Source: Herbidospora sakaeratensis (GTDB lineage: Bacteria; Actinomycetota; Actinomycetes; Streptosporangiales; Streptosporangiaceae). From it: a stretch of DNA of 64,000 nt. Below, in pieces: positions 26,653 through 35,881 of the stretch. Made by a program: the position numbers and the translations under genes. The notes beneath the pieces are model-generated. The model had not been told where the DNA came from. It was given only the letters and a program-made list of their open reading frames with translations, and did not search any database. The stretch lies in the NCBI RefSeq assembly GCF_001570525.1, contig NZ_BBXC01000008.1, positions 186,001-250,000 on the forward strand, written 5' to 3'. Each line of letters starts with the position of its first letter. The first letter of the stretch is position 1.

Positions 26653-27350
26653 GGCGCGGCCCTCAGCACGTAGCCGACCCCGCGCACGGTGTGGATGAGC
26701 CGGGGCTCGCCGTCGGCCTCGGTCTTGCGGCGCAGGTACATGACGTAGACGTCCAGGGAGTTGGACGACGGCTCGAAGTCGAAGCCCCACACCGCGCTGA
26801 GGATCTGCTCCCGCCCGAGCACCTGCCGGGGATGGGCCAGGAACAGCTCCAGCAGCAGGAACTCGGTCCGGGTCAGGTCGAGCTCGCGCCGGCCGCGCCG
26901 CACCTCGCGGGTGGCCGGGTTCATCCGCAGCCCCTCGAAGGCCAGCTCGTCGCCGGCCGGGGCGGCGAGCGCGCTGCGCCGCAGCAGCGCCCGGACGCGG
27001 GCCAGCAGCTCGTCGAGCTCGAACGGTTTGACCAGGTAGTCGTCGGCTCCGGCGTCCAGGCCCGAGACGCGGTCGCCGACGGCGTCGCGGGCGGTCAGCA
27101 TCAGGATCGGCACGTGGTCGCCGGCCGCCCGCAGGCGGCGGCAGGTGGTGAGCCCGTCGAGGCGCGGCATCATGACGTCGAGCAGGACGGCGTCGTAGGG
27201 CTCGCGCTGGAGTTCGGCCAGCGCGGCCAGCCCGTCGGAGGCCACCCCGACCCGGTATCCCTCGAACTCCAGGCTGCGCCGCAACGCCTCGCGCAGGGCG
27301 GGTTCGTCGTCGACGACCAGGAGCCGGGGTGTTTCGTCCGTCACGTTCAC
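26649..27350 (-). CDS. OmpR-family response regulator, MprA-like
   Basis: A 233-residue regulator. The receiver domain has Asp14-Asp15, the phosphorylated Asp58 in [11 protein letters not shown], and the conserved lysine in YLVKPFE. The C-terminal winged helix (about 130-230) has [14 protein letters not shown] and [12 protein letters not shown]. It resembles MprA. It is the first gene of a four-gene leftward operon and is preceded closely by the CrtI-like gene on the same strand, 28 bases away, which might be read through from upstream. Confidence 0.92.
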   Translation of the reverse strand: MNVTDETPRLLVVDDEPALREALRRSLEFEGYRVGVASDGLAALAELQREPYDAVLLDVMMPRLDGLTTCRRLRAAGDHVPILMLTARDAVGDRVSGLDAGADDYLVKPFELDELLARVRALLRRSALAAPAGDELAFEGLRMNPATREVRRGRRELDLTRTEFLLLELFLAHPRQVLGREQILSAVWGFDFEPSSNSLDVYVMYLRRKTEADGEPRLIHTVRGVGYVLRAAP

Positions 27351-27378
27351 ACGGTAACGACCACCTCTGAGAGGACCC

Positions 27379-28866
27379 TTAACGTCCCAGCACGGCCATC
27401 GCCGCGTTGTGGCCGGGGATCCCGCTCACCCCGCCGCCGCGCCGCGCGCCCGCGCCGCACAGCAGCAGCCGTTCGTGGCCGGTCTCCACGCCCCAGCGGC
27501 CCCCGCCCTCGGCGTAGGGCCACGACAGGTCCTGGTGGAAGATGTGGCCGCCGGGGAGGGCGGCGTCCTTCTCGAGGTCGAGGGGGGTCTTGGCCTCCAG
27601 GCAGCCGGGCAGCAGCACGTCTTCGATGGGCTCGGCCAGCACGGAGTCGATCGAGGCGAGGGTGCGGCGCACCGCCTCCTCCTTGGCCTCCGGGCGGCCG
27701 AACAACCGCGCGGGCATGTGCAGGCCGAACAGCGTCATCGTGTGCGCGCCCGACCTGCGCAGGTCGGCGCCGAGGATCGACGGGTCGGTCAGCGAGTGGC
27801 AGTAGACCTCGGCGGGCGGCAGCGCGGGGATCTCCCCCGCCGACGCCTGCCGGAAGGCGGCGGCGAGCTGGTCGCGGCTCTCGTTGATGTGGAAGGTGCC
27901 GCTGAACGCCTCGCGCGGGTCGACCGAGCGGTCCTTCAGCCTGGGCAGCCGCTTCAGCACCATGTTGATCTTGAGCTGGGCGCCTTCGGGCCGCTCCGGG
28001 CTCTCCTCGCCGAGCAGCCGCGCGAGCGTGAAGGGGGGCAGGTTCGCGAGGACCTTCCCGCCGGTCACGGTGTGCTCGCCGCTCTCGTCCCGGTACGTCA
28101 CCTCGCCGGTCGCCGGGTCGATCGCGACCACCTCGGCGTTGAGCCGGATCTGCGCGCCCGCCTTGACGGCGATGTCGGCGAGCCCGCCCGTGACGGCGCC
28201 CATGCCGCCCACCGGGACGTTCCAGTCGCCCGTGCCGTCGCCGACGACGTGGTAGAGGAAACACCGGTTGGCCAGCAGGTCGGCGTCGGGGTCGGCGAAC
28301 GTGCCGATCAGGGCGTCGGTCAGCACCACCCCGCGCACCACGTCGTCGGCGAACCACTCGTTCACCACCTGGCCGATGGGCCGTTCGAACAGGTCGTCCC
28401 ACGGCTCGCCGACCACCTCGCGCAGCCGCTCGCGCGGCATCAGCGGCTCGATCAGGGTGGGCGCGATCGCGGTCGCGGCGGCGGCCGTCATGGCGTAGAA
28501 GCGCCGCCAGGCGACGATCTCGTGGCCGCTGCCGGTGATGTTCGCGAACGAGGCGGCCGTACGGTCGGCGTCGCCGCCGTCGACCAGCAGCCCGGCGTCG
28601 CCGACCGGCGTGTACGACGAGAAGCGCCGCCGCCGCAGGTCGAGCGGCAGCCCGAGGTCGGTCACGACCTTGGAGGGCAGCAGGCTGACGAGGTAGGAGT
28701 AGCGCGAGACCCGGGCCTCGACGCCCGGGAACGCCTGGGCCGAGACGGCCAGGCCGCCCACGTGGCCGAACCGCTCCAGCAGGAGCACGCTCTTGCCCGC
28801 GCGGGCGAGATAGGCGGCGGCGACCAGGCCGTTGTGGCCGGCCCCGCAGATGACGACGTCGAACAT
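27379..28866 (-). CDS. NAD(P)/FAD-dependent oxidoreductase, CrtI-like
   Basis: A 495-residue flavoprotein. The dinucleotide fold is [21 protein letters not shown] (in parts: ICGAGHNGL and AAYLARAG), and the C-terminus closes FAD with [14 protein letters not shown]. It is related to the PYROXD2-like enzyme at 14917-16515 but shorter. No carotenoid genes are nearby, so a carotene substrate is unlikely. Start ATG 28866 follows GAGGGG; upstream codons are non-coding in character. Its role is unknown. Confidence 0.82.
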   Translation of the reverse strand: MFDVVICGAGHNGLVAAAYLARAGKSVLLLERFGHVGGLAVSAQAFPGVEARVSRYSYLVSLLPSKVVTDLGLPLDLRRRRFSSYTPVGDAGLLVDGGDADRTAASFANITGSGHEIVAWRRFYAMTAAAATAIAPTLIEPLMPRERLREVVGEPWDDLFERPIGQVVNEWFADDVVRGVVLTDALIGTFADPDADLLANRCFLYHVVGDGTGDWNVPVGGMGAVTGGLADIAVKAGAQIRLNAEVVAIDPATGEVTYRDESGEHTVTGGKVLANLPPFTLARLLGEESPERPEGAQLKINMVLKRLPRLKDRSVDPREAFSGTFHINESRDQLAAAFRQASAGEIPALPPAEVYCHSLTDPSILGADLRRSGAHTMTLFGLHMPARLFGRPEAKEEAVRRTLASIDSVLAEPIEDVLLPGCLEAKTPLDLEKDAALPGGHIFHQDLSWPYAEGGGRWGVETGHERLLLCGAGARRGGGVSGIPGHNAAMAVLGR

Positions 28867-29014
28867 GGTGGGTTCCCCTCGATTCGCGGCCGGTGCGGAG
28901 ACGCGAAGAGGGCTAGAGACCGGTCTGCCAATGGGGCTGCGGCGGGGACACCATGTCCGCACCTTACATTTGTGAGTGCTCTGGGACCACCTGCGACGTA
29001 TGGGGATATTTCAA

Positions 29015-29923
29015 ATGATCAAGCGTTCCGAGGAAGTGGCGACCGCGCTCGCGGAGGGCCGTCCGGTGGTGGCACTGGAGTCGACCATCATCTCCCACGG
29101 CCTGCCCCAGCCCAGGAACCTCGAAGTGGCCCGTGAGCTCGAAGGACTCGTCAGGGCGGGCGGCGCGGTGCCGGCCACGATCGCGGTGCTCGACGGCGTG
29201 CCCCGCGCCGGGCTGACCGACGAGGAGCTGGTGCGGGTCGCCACCGAGCCGGGGCTGCGCAAGCTCGGCTTCCGCGACCTGGCGCCGTGCGCGACGCTCA
29301 AGCTGAGCGGCGCGACGACCGTCTCGGCGACCTCGTTCCTGGCCGCGCGGGCGGGCGTCCGGGTGTTCGCCACCGGCGGCCTGGGCGGGGTGCACCGCGG
29401 CTACACCTCGGTGCAGGACGAGTCGGCCGACATCGACACGCTGAGCCGCACCCGCATCACCGTCGTCTGCGCCGGCGTGAAGTCGATCCTCGACGTGCCC
29501 GCCACCCTGCAGCGCCTCGAGACCCGCCAGGTCACCGTGGTCGGCTACCGCACCGACGCCTTCCCCGGCTTCTACCTGCACACCTCCGGCGAGCCGGTCG
29601 ACTGGCGCATCGAGTCGGCCGAGGAGGCCGCCGGCATCATGCGCGCCCAGGACGCCCTCGGCGGCCCCGAGACCGCCCTGATCGTCGCCAACCCCGTCCC
29701 GGAGGACGAGCAGCTCGACCCCGCCCTGCACGACCGCGTCCTGGCCGAGGCCCTCGCGGCCGCCGAGACCAGCGGAGTGACAGGTCAGGCCATCACCCCC
29801 TACTTGCTGGAATACCTGGTCGAGGCCACCCAAGGCGCCTCACTTGCGGCCAACCTCGCGGCAGTACGCGGAAACACCCGCCTCGCGGCGGAAATCGCGT
29901 CATCCTGGACGCCGGAGAATTGA
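29015..29923 (+). CDS. psuG: Pseudouridine-5'-phosphate glycosidase
   Basis: A 302-residue PsuG-family enzyme. VALESTIISHGLPQPRN near the start, ATIAVLDG, KLSGATTVSAT, FATGGLGGVHRG and GFYLHTSG are hallmark segments of the family. It splits pseudouridine 5'-phosphate into uracil and ribose 5-phosphate. ATG 29015 follows GGGGAT at about eight bases; ATG 29000 is an alternative. The sugar kinase begins six bases after its stop, giving the kinase/glycosidase pair needed to recycle pseudouridine from RNA. No nucleoside transporter is attached. Confidence 0.92.
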   Translation: MIKRSEEVATALAEGRPVVALESTIISHGLPQPRNLEVARELEGLVRAGGAVPATIAVLDGVPRAGLTDEELVRVATEPGLRKLGFRDLAPCATLKLSGATTVSATSFLAARAGVRVFATGGLGGVHRGYTSVQDESADIDTLSRTRITVVCAGVKSILDVPATLQRLETRQVTVVGYRTDAFPGFYLHTSGEPVDWRIESAEEAAGIMRAQDALGGPETALIVANPVPEDEQLDPALHDRVLAEALAAAETSGVTGQAITPYLLEYLVEATQGASLAANLAAVRGNTRLAAEIASSWTPEN

Positions 29924-29928
29924 GGGAC

Positions 29929-30861
29929 ATGAGGGGGCTCTTGGTGATCGGCGATGTCGTGACCGACGTCGTCGCGCTCCATTCGGAGCCGGTGGCCACG
30001 GGCACCGACACCGAGGCCGACATCACGCTGCGGCCGGGCGGTTCGGGCGCCAACACCGCCGCGTGGGCCGCCCACCTGGGCGGCGACGCCCGGTTGCTGG
30101 CCCGCGTGGGAGCCGACACGGCGGCGTGGCACCTGAACGCGCTGGGCGGCGTCAAATCCCATGTGACCGTCGACCCCGCCCGCCCGACCGCCGTGGTGAT
30201 CGCCATGGTCGACGACGCGGGCGAGCGGTCGTTCCTCACCAACCGGGGCGCGGCACGGCACCTGGGCCCCGGCGACTGGACCGACGCGCTGCTCGACGGC
30301 GTCGGCTGCCTCCACCTGTCCGGCTACCTCATGTGGACGCCGGAGGGGCTGGAACTGGCCCGCATCGCCATGCGGGCCGCGAAGGACGTCGGTGAGGACG
30401 TCACCGTCAGCGTCGACCCCGCCTCCACCCGGTTTCTGCGCGAGTTCGGCGCCGAACGATTCATGGCCGAGACGCGGGAGGCGGATGTGATCATCCCCAA
30501 CCGTGACGAGGCGCTCGCCCTGACGGGGGCCGCCGAGCCCGAGCGGGCGGCCGAACTCCTCGGCGACATCTACAAAACCGCCGTCGTGAAGCTCGGCCCG
30601 GCGGGCGCGCTTCTCGCCCAAGACGGGCGTATCGTTGCTCGGGCCGGTGCCGTCTCGGCGGGGCCGGCCGACCGCGTCGACTCCACGGGCGCGGGAGACG
30701 CGTTCGCGGCCGGGTTCCTCACGGCACGACTCGCGGGTTCCACCCGTTCCGAATGTCTCGAAGCGGGCTGCCGCGCAGGCCGGCGGGCCGTTGGGCTTGT
30801 CGGCGGCCGTCCTCCGGCCGTCAAGAACGCAACAGAGCTTTACCCTATTGACACCAATTGA
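29929..30861 (+). CDS. psuK: PfkB-family sugar kinase, probable pseudouridine kinase
   Basis: A 310-residue ribokinase-fold kinase. GGSGANTAAWAAHLGG (about 37-52) is the substrate-side motif and DSTGAGDAFAAGFL (about 255-268) the catalytic PfkB signature with its Asp. The neighbour PsuG makes pseudouridine the likely substrate; ribokinase or another nucleoside kinase role remains possible. ATG 29929 lies just after the psuG stop with GAGGG between them. TTGACA (30848-30853) in its 3' end may be a -35 box for the next gene. Confidence 0.82.
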   Translation: MRGLLVIGDVVTDVVALHSEPVATGTDTEADITLRPGGSGANTAAWAAHLGGDARLLARVGADTAAWHLNALGGVKSHVTVDPARPTAVVIAMVDDAGERSFLTNRGAARHLGPGDWTDALLDGVGCLHLSGYLMWTPEGLELARIAMRAAKDVGEDVTVSVDPASTRFLREFGAERFMAETREADVIIPNRDEALALTGAAEPERAAELLGDIYKTAVVKLGPAGALLAQDGRIVARAGAVSAGPADRVDSTGAGDAFAAGFLTARLAGSTRSECLEAGCRAGRRAVGLVGGRPPAVKNATELYPIDTN

Positions 30862-30926
30862 TAGCTTGCGGCGTAAGCTGCACCATTAGCAACAAGCGTC
30901 ACTCTCGGGAGGGTGCGGTCAAACCG

Positions 30927-32642
30927 ATGGACGCCGAGTCAACGATCTGCCTGAGCGATCTGGTTCCCGCTCTTCGCTGGAGCCGCCCCCAGCAGGTGGC
31001 CGAGGTGCTGGGAGACCCACGCCTCCCCGGCGGCTGGTGGGGCTCCGTCGCGCTGGGCCGTGCCCTCGGCACGACCGGAGTTGACTGGGTCTGCGAGCGG
31101 CTCGCCCGGCTCGCCGTGACCCATCTCGACCATCTGCCGCTGACCGACTTCATGCCGGCCGTGCAGGTGCACACGGTCGACCGTCAGCTGCCCGGCTGGC
31201 CCGACCCCGTCCGCTCGGTGATCATCGGGCTGGGGGGCTGGCAGCGCCTGCGCCGTCTCACCGCGGGCGACCTCGACACCCCGGCGGCGGCGGCGACGCC
31301 CGAAGTGGTGCTGACGGCGGTGTTCAAGGAGATCTTCACGCACATCCGCATCGAGATCCCCGCCGAGACCGCCGCCCCGGCCGCCGCGCAGGCGCCGGCT
31401 CCGGCGCAGCAGCCGGCCAAGTCGGTGCCGCTGTCGGCCCCGGTTCCGGCCGTCGAGGAGACCGGCATGATGGCCGCGATCCCGGCGATCCCGGCGCGCA
31501 CCCAGGTCAACGGCGCGAAACCGGCCGTCAACGGCACCCCCGTGGCGCCGGCCCCGACCAAGGAGCCCGAGAAGCCCGCCCCGGTCAACATCGCCGAACA
31601 CCCGATGGTCGGCCTGGTCGAGCACCTGTTCCGCGAGTGGAACCAGCTGGAGCGCGCGGTCGCCGCGCAGCGCCTGTTCGCCGCCGAGCCGATCAGCCTC
31701 CGCACCCTCGCCCACGAGCTCAACGTCGACCGCGAGCTGCTGTCGCAGGCCCAGCGCACCGCCGAGGAGCGGGTGCTGATGTGGCTGCGCTCCCCCGACT
31801 CCGCCGCCCTGACGGGTCACCTGTTCGGCCTCACCGAGTGGCTCGGCACCGCCGCCACCCAGGAGCAGCTGATCGGCGCCGACCCGTCCCACCCGATCGA
31901 GGTCCCGGCGCTGCGCACGCCCCTGTGGCGGGTCCTGGTGACCCTCATGCCCGACCGCCGGCTGCAGGACGGCTGGCTCGTCGTGGGCGACCTGGGCGGC
32001 CTGCGCGACCGCACCCGCCAGCTGCTGTCGGCCCACCCGGCCGACGCCGACGTGATCGAACTGCTCGGCCAGCTCGGCATCCGTTCCCACTCCGCCAAGG
32101 CCTGGATGGAAGCCCTGCCGAAGACTCCCGCGAACGCGACGTCCCCCCTCAACGGCGGCGCCCCGGTGGGCGACGCCCCCCTGCCGCGCCGCACCCCCGG
32201 CGCCAACGGCCACCCGGCCCGCCCGGCGGGCGTGCCGATACCGAAGATGGCCCACAGCGGCCCCGACCCGGCGACCGCGCTGGCCGCGCTCAACGCCCTC
32301 ACGGGCGGCGCGCCGCGCCCCCACCTGGTGCCCAGCCCGCGCAGCACGCCGAGCCCGGCGTCCGACCCGCGCCGCTGGCAGCGCATCGACGTCACCAGCG
32401 GGCACCTGCGCGGTGAGCCGGTGGCGGTGCCCGAGAACTACGCGGCCCAGCTCGGCATGCGTCCCGGCACCCTGCTGTCGGTGACCGGCCCCGGCGACAA
32501 CGCCGTGGTGCTGGTGTGGCGCGACCGGCAGCCGGTCTTCGACTCGCTGCAGCCGGTGCTGATGCGGTTGAACGCGCGGCCCGGCGACTCGGTCTACGTG
32601 ACCGTCGACGGCTACCGGCTCGACGCCCAGCTGACGTCGTAG
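30927..32642 (+). CDS. Large protein with sigma-region-4-like helix-turn-helix, function unknown
   Basis: A 571-residue protein I cannot assign. Residues about 10-140 form a compact Trp-rich domain (ALRWSRPQQVAEVLG, GGWWGS). An Ala/Pro-rich linker spans about 150-230. Residues about 240-290 (AVAAQRLFAAEPISLRTLAHEL and VDRELLSQAQRTAEERVL) resemble sigma-factor region 4 helix-turn-helices that bind -35 promoter DNA. A second Ala/Pro-rich linker leads to a C-terminal ~80-residue beta-rich domain with PENYAAQLGMRPGTLLSV. It may be a DNA-binding regulator. ATG 30927 is 14 bases after GGGAGG, so the start is not firm. It stands alone. Confidence 0.6.
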   Translation: MDAESTICLSDLVPALRWSRPQQVAEVLGDPRLPGGWWGSVALGRALGTTGVDWVCERLARLAVTHLDHLPLTDFMPAVQVHTVDRQLPGWPDPVRSVIIGLGGWQRLRRLTAGDLDTPAAAATPEVVLTAVFKEIFTHIRIEIPAETAAPAAAQAPAPAQQPAKSVPLSAPVPAVEETGMMAAIPAIPARTQVNGAKPAVNGTPVAPAPTKEPEKPAPVNIAEHPMVGLVEHLFREWNQLERAVAAQRLFAAEPISLRTLAHELNVDRELLSQAQRTAEERVLMWLRSPDSAALTGHLFGLTEWLGTAATQEQLIGADPSHPIEVPALRTPLWRVLVTLMPDRRLQDGWLVVGDLGGLRDRTRQLLSAHPADADVIELLGQLGIRSHSAKAWMEALPKTPANATSPLNGGAPVGDAPLPRRTPGANGHPARPAGVPIPKMAHSGPDPATALAALNALTGGAPRPHLVPSPRSTPSPASDPRRWQRIDVTSGHLRGEPVAVPENYAAQLGMRPGTLLSVTGPGDNAVVLVWRDRQPVFDSLQPVLMRLNARPGDSVYVTVDGYRLDAQLTS

Positions 32643-32653
32643 GCGCTTCCGCC

Positions 32654-33100
32654 CTAAGGGTTCTTGGGGCGGAGCAGCTTCCGGTAGTAGGTGGCCGACA
32701 CCTCGTAGCCGGTCGCCTTGTAGAACTCGGCCGCGCGGCGCGTGGCCAGCGCGACGTATCCGGCGTCGCGGCTGCGCGCCCAGAGCTCGAACTCCGCGAG
32801 CAGGTGGCGGCCGAGGCCGTGGCGGCGGAAGCCGCTCTCGATGATCGCCTCTTCCACCCACGCGACCCGGCCGTTGGCGAACAGGGTCAGGTGGGTGAAG
32901 CCCAGGAGGTAGCCCCGCACGACGCCGTCGACGGTGGCCACCAGCAGCAGCGCCTCCTCGTTCTCGAGGAGCTCGGGGAAGGCGGCGTCGAAGGCGGCCC
33001 GCTCTGGTCGGAACGACACGGCGAATTCGCGAGCCAACGCGAAGATCTGCTCCGCGTCGGTCTTTTCTGCTCTGCGAAGCTGGAGATCACCGGACGTCAT
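32654..33100 (-). CDS. GNAT-family N-acetyltransferase
   Basis: A 148-residue GNAT enzyme. VEEAIIESGFRRHGLGRHLL holds the acetyl-CoA pyrophosphate loop (RxxGxG), preceded by VATVDGVVRGYLLGF. The C-terminal FYKATGYEV is the usual end motif. It transfers an acetyl group to an unknown amine. It is convergent with the sigma-4-like gene, 11 bases away. Confidence 0.88.
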   Translation of the reverse strand: MTSGDLQLRRAEKTDAEQIFALAREFAVSFRPERAAFDAAFPELLENEEALLLVATVDGVVRGYLLGFTHLTLFANGRVAWVEEAIIESGFRRHGLGRHLLAEFELWARSRDAGYVALATRRAAEFYKATGYEVSATYYRKLLRPKNP

Positions 33101-33184
33101 GAGGCGACTCTAGGATCCGTCCGACCTGCGCGTCCATCACCGGGATGCGGTCGGGCGGCTACTGAGTCCGTCCGAAACATCCGG

Positions 33185-33201
33185 CTTAAAGGAAGTTTAA
33201 G
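33185..33201. promoter_or_regulatory. CTTAAA-GGAAG-TTTAAG inverted repeat
   Basis: Perfect six-base arms around five bases, 85 bases upstream of the GNAT start. The AT-rich sequence is unusual in this genome. It is a candidate operator or part of the promoter of the GNAT gene. Confidence 0.4.
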
Positions 33202-33210
33202 CAGGTGGGA

Positions 33211-33236
33211 AGTGGTACGTCCGGCCACGTACCACT
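33211..33236 (-). terminator. Hairpin downstream of the secreted Rieske gene
   Basis: AGTGGTACGT (33211-33220) and ACGTACCACT (33227-33236) are perfect ten-base arms with a six-base loop, 28 bases past the Rieske stop. There is no U-run, as is common for actinomycete terminators. An operator is the alternative. Confidence 0.5.
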
Positions 33237-33263
33237 GGTGGTAATGGTGCCAAACTTTCGCAC

Positions 33264-33713
33264 TTATCCAAGCAGGATCTGGTCGCCCTCGACCTTGATC
33301 GGAACCTCGGGAAGCGGCGCCTTGGCGGGGCCGCCCTGGACCGATCCGTCGGCGATCGAGAACTGCGAGTTGTGGCACGGGCACACGATCTTGCCCGCGT
33401 CGACGCTCTTGACCTTGCAGCCCTGGTGGGTGCAGACGGGGCTGAAGGCCTTGTAGGTGCCGGCCTCCGGCTGCGTCACCACGGCCTGCTCGGTGATCAC
33501 GCCGCCGCCGACCGGCACGTCGGCCGTCGCGGCGAGCGCGGCGCCGCCGGCCGCGGGGGCGTCGGTCGTGGCCGGGGGCGCGGACGCGCTGTCGGCCGGA
33601 GCCGGTTCGGCGCTGGTGGGGGCCTGTTCTCCGGAACACGCCGCGACCGCGACGCCGACCCCGGCCAGCGCGGCCGTGCCCATGACGCGACGACGAGTGA
33701 CGTTCAGGTCCAC
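33264..33713 (-). CDS. Secreted Rieske [2Fe-2S] lipoprotein
   Basis: A 149-residue protein. VTRRRVMG is a twin-arginine signal and VAVAACSG a lipobox, so it is exported folded and lipid-anchored. A Pro/Ala-rich linker leads to the Rieske domain with CTHQGC (CxHxxC) and CPCHNSQF (CxxH), all four ligands present. GTG 33713 has AAGGG at seven bases; the ATG at 33728 has no site and is less likely. It could be a periplasmic-side electron carrier, or a stand-alone Rieske protein common in actinomycetes whose partner is unknown. It is not close enough to serve the oxygenase at 13307. Confidence 0.85.
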   Translation of the reverse strand: MDLNVTRRRVMGTAALAGVGVAVAACSGEQAPTSAEPAPADSASAPPATTDAPAAGGAALAATADVPVGGGVITEQAVVTQPEAGTYKAFSPVCTHQGCKVKSVDAGKIVCPCHNSQFSIADGSVQGGPAKAPLPEVPIKVEGDQILLG

Positions 33714-33821
33714 TGTGATGCCCTTCATCTGGGTTACGGGGGTTGTCTCGTACACAGACAACCAGCAGCCGGGAGCGGACCCGCACGCTTGATCGGGTTT
33801 CTAAGGATTAATTAATCGTGG

Positions 33822-34973
33822 TCAGAGCCCTCCGAGGCCCAGTTCACGGGCGATGAGGAGCCGCTGGATCTCGCTCGTGCCCTCACCGATCTCCAGAATC
33901 TTGGCATCGCGGTAGAAGCGGCCGACGGGGTACTCGTTCATGAAGCCGTAGCCGCCGAAGATCTGGGTGGCGTCGCGCGCGTTGTCCATCGCGGCGTTCG
34001 AGGCGACCAGCTTGGCGATGGCGGCCTCCTTCTTGAACGGCAGGCCGCGCAACATCCGGTCGGCCGCGTGGTAGTAGGCCAGCCGGGCGGTGTGGGCGCG
34101 GACCTCCATGTCGGCCACCTTGAACTGCATCGCCTGGTAGTGGCCGATGGGGTGGCCGAAGGCGTGCCGCTCGGCGACGTAGCGCACCGACTCGTCGACG
34201 CAGCCCTGGGCCAGGCCGACCGACAGGGCGGCGATGGCGATCCGGCCCTCGTCGAGGGTCTGCAGGAACTGGGCGTAGCCCCGGCCGCGCTCCCCGAGGA
34301 GGTTGGCCGCCGGGACCCGGCAGTCGGTGAACGACAACTCCCGGGTGTCGCTGGACGACCACCCGACCTTGGAGTACTTCTCCGACACCCCCAGGCCGGG
34401 CGTGCCCGCCGGGACGATGATCGTGGAGATCTCCGGTTTGCCGTCGGCGCGCCGCCCGGTGATGGCGGCGACCCCGATGAAGCCGGTGATCGCGGTGCCG
34501 GAGTTGGTGATGAACGCCTTCGACCCGTTGATCACCCACTCGCCGCCGTCGAGGACGGCGGTGGTCCGCATGCCGCCGGGCACGTCGGAGCCGCCGCCGG
34601 GCTCGGTCAGCCCGAACGCGCCCAGCAGCTCGCCGGCCGCCAGCTTCGGCAACCACTCGGCCTTCTGCTCGGGGGTGCCGAAGCGGTGCAGCGGCATCGC
34701 GCCCAGCGAGACGGCGGCCTCCAGGGTGATCGCGACGCTGGAGTCGGCCCGCGCCAGTTCTTCGAGCGCCAGGCACAGGGCGAAGTAGTCGCCGCCCATG
34801 CCGCCGTGCTCCTCGGGGATGGGCAGGCCGAACAGGCCCATCGCGCCCATCTTGCGGACGATGTCGTAGGGGAACTCGCCCTTCTCGTACAGGTCGCCGA
34901 TGACCGGGGCGACCTCGTCGCGGGCGAACGCCTCGACGGTCTTGCGCAGGTCTTCGTGGTCTTCGGAGAGCAT
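33822..34973 (-). CDS. Acyl-CoA dehydrogenase of the leucine-type operon
   Basis: A 383-residue acyl-CoA dehydrogenase. FGLTEPGGGSDVPG, INGSKAFITNSG and GRGYAQFLQTLDEGRIAIAA are conserved, and EIGEGTSEIQR holds the usual C-terminal catalytic Glu. Classical isovaleryl-CoA dehydrogenases put the base elsewhere, so the substrate may be another branched or short acyl-CoA, for example citronellyl-CoA. ATG 34973 follows AAGGAG. It is two bases after the HMG-CoA lyase stop and is the last gene of the operon that starts at 39245. Confidence 0.88.
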   Translation of the reverse strand: MLSEDHEDLRKTVEAFARDEVAPVIGDLYEKGEFPYDIVRKMGAMGLFGLPIPEEHGGMGGDYFALCLALEELARADSSVAITLEAAVSLGAMPLHRFGTPEQKAEWLPKLAAGELLGAFGLTEPGGGSDVPGGMRTTAVLDGGEWVINGSKAFITNSGTAITGFIGVAAITGRRADGKPEISTIIVPAGTPGLGVSEKYSKVGWSSSDTRELSFTDCRVPAANLLGERGRGYAQFLQTLDEGRIAIAALSVGLAQGCVDESVRYVAERHAFGHPIGHYQAMQFKVADMEVRAHTARLAYYHAADRMLRGLPFKKEAAIAKLVASNAAMDNARDATQIFGGYGFMNEYPVGRFYRDAKILEIGEGTSEIQRLLIARELGLGGL

Positions 34974-34975
34974 TC

Positions 34976-35881
34976 TCACTCCTTCGTGAGGGCGCGGACC
35001 ACCGCGCTGGGGCTGGGGCGGCCGAGCTTCCCGGCGAGCCAGTGGCTGGTGGCGGCCAACTGGTGGAGGTCGACGCCGTGGCGCACGCCGAGGCCGTCGA
35101 GCAACCAGACCAGGTCCTCGGTGGCGAGGTTGCCGGTGGCCGACTTGGCGTAGGGGCAGCCGCCGATGCCGCCCGCGCTGGCGTCGATCACGGTGATGCC
35201 GTGGCGCAGCGCCTCGACGACGTTGGCCAGCGCCTGGCCGTAGGTGTCGTGGAAGTGGACCGCGAGCGGCCGCTCCCGGGGGAAGGCGTCCAGCAGCGCG
35301 CCGACGTGCCCGGCGGTGGCCACGCCGATCGTGTCGCCCAGCGACAACTCGGCGCAGCCGAGGTCGAGCAGCCGGCTGCCGACGTCGACGACCTGGCCGA
35401 TCGGCACCGGCCCCTCCCAGGGGTCGCCGAAGCACATCGACACGTAGGCGCGGACCGTCAGCCCGTTCTCCCGCGCCCGCCGCACCACCGGGGCGAACAT
35501 GTCGAACTGGGTCTTCAGCGACCGGTTGAGGTTGCGCTGGGCGAAGGTCTCGGTCGCGCTGCCGAAGATCGCGATCTCGGTGCAGCCGAGTTCGAGCGCG
35601 CGGTCGAGCCCGCGCTCGTTCGGCACCAGCACCGGATAACGCACCTGGTCCTTCTTGTGGACGGCCCTCAGCAGCTCCTCGGCGTCGGCGAGCTGCGGCA
35701 CCCACTTGGGGTGGACGAAGCTGGTCGTCTCGATGACCTTCAGGCCCGCCGCCCCGAGCCGGGCGACGAACTCGGCCTTGACCTCGACCGGCACGATCGT
35801 CTTCTCGTTCTGCAGCCCGTCGCGCGGCCCGACCTCGTAGATCGTGACCTCGTCGGGCAGATTCTCGATCTTGTACGTCAT
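34976..35881 (-). CDS. mvaB: Hydroxymethylglutaryl-CoA lyase
   Basis: A 301-residue TIM-barrel lyase. VGPRDGLQNE (17-26) carries the catalytic Arg and metal-binding Asp, HFHDTYGQA has the metal histidines, and GIGGCPYAKSATGN contains the active-site cysteine. It splits 3-hydroxy-3-methylglutaryl-CoA into acetyl-CoA and acetoacetate, the last step of leucine degradation. ATG 35881 overlaps the carboxylase alpha stop (ATGA). No separate methylglutaconyl-CoA hydratase is in this operon; the hydratase at 7961-8722 might serve. Confidence 0.93.
   Translation of the reverse strand: MTYKIENLPDEVTIYEVGPRDGLQNEKTIVPVEVKAEFVARLGAAGLKVIETTSFVHPKWVPQLADAEELLRAVHKKDQVRYPVLVPNERGLDRALELGCTEIAIFGSATETFAQRNLNRSLKTQFDMFAPVVRRARENGLTVRAYVSMCFGDPWEGPVPIGQVVDVGSRLLDLGCAELSLGDTIGVATAGHVGALLDAFPRERPLAVHFHDTYGQALANVVEALRHGITVIDASAGGIGGCPYAKSATGNLATEDLVWLLDGLGVRHGVDLHQLAATSHWLAGKLGRPSPSAVVRALTKE

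Noticed and set aside
27379-28866. Carotenoid biosynthesis gene (crtI)
   Set aside because: No crtB, crtE or other carotenoid genes nearby; only the fold family is shared.
32649-32672. CCGCCC/GGGCGG hairpin as terminator between the sigma-4-like and GNAT genes
   Set aside because: Stem is short with an imperfect extension and overlaps the GNAT coding end; not convincing.
13307-33713. Secreted Rieske protein at 33264 as the electron partner of the Rieske oxygenase
   Set aside because: It has a Tat lipoprotein signal, so it acts outside the cytoplasm, and is 19 kb away.
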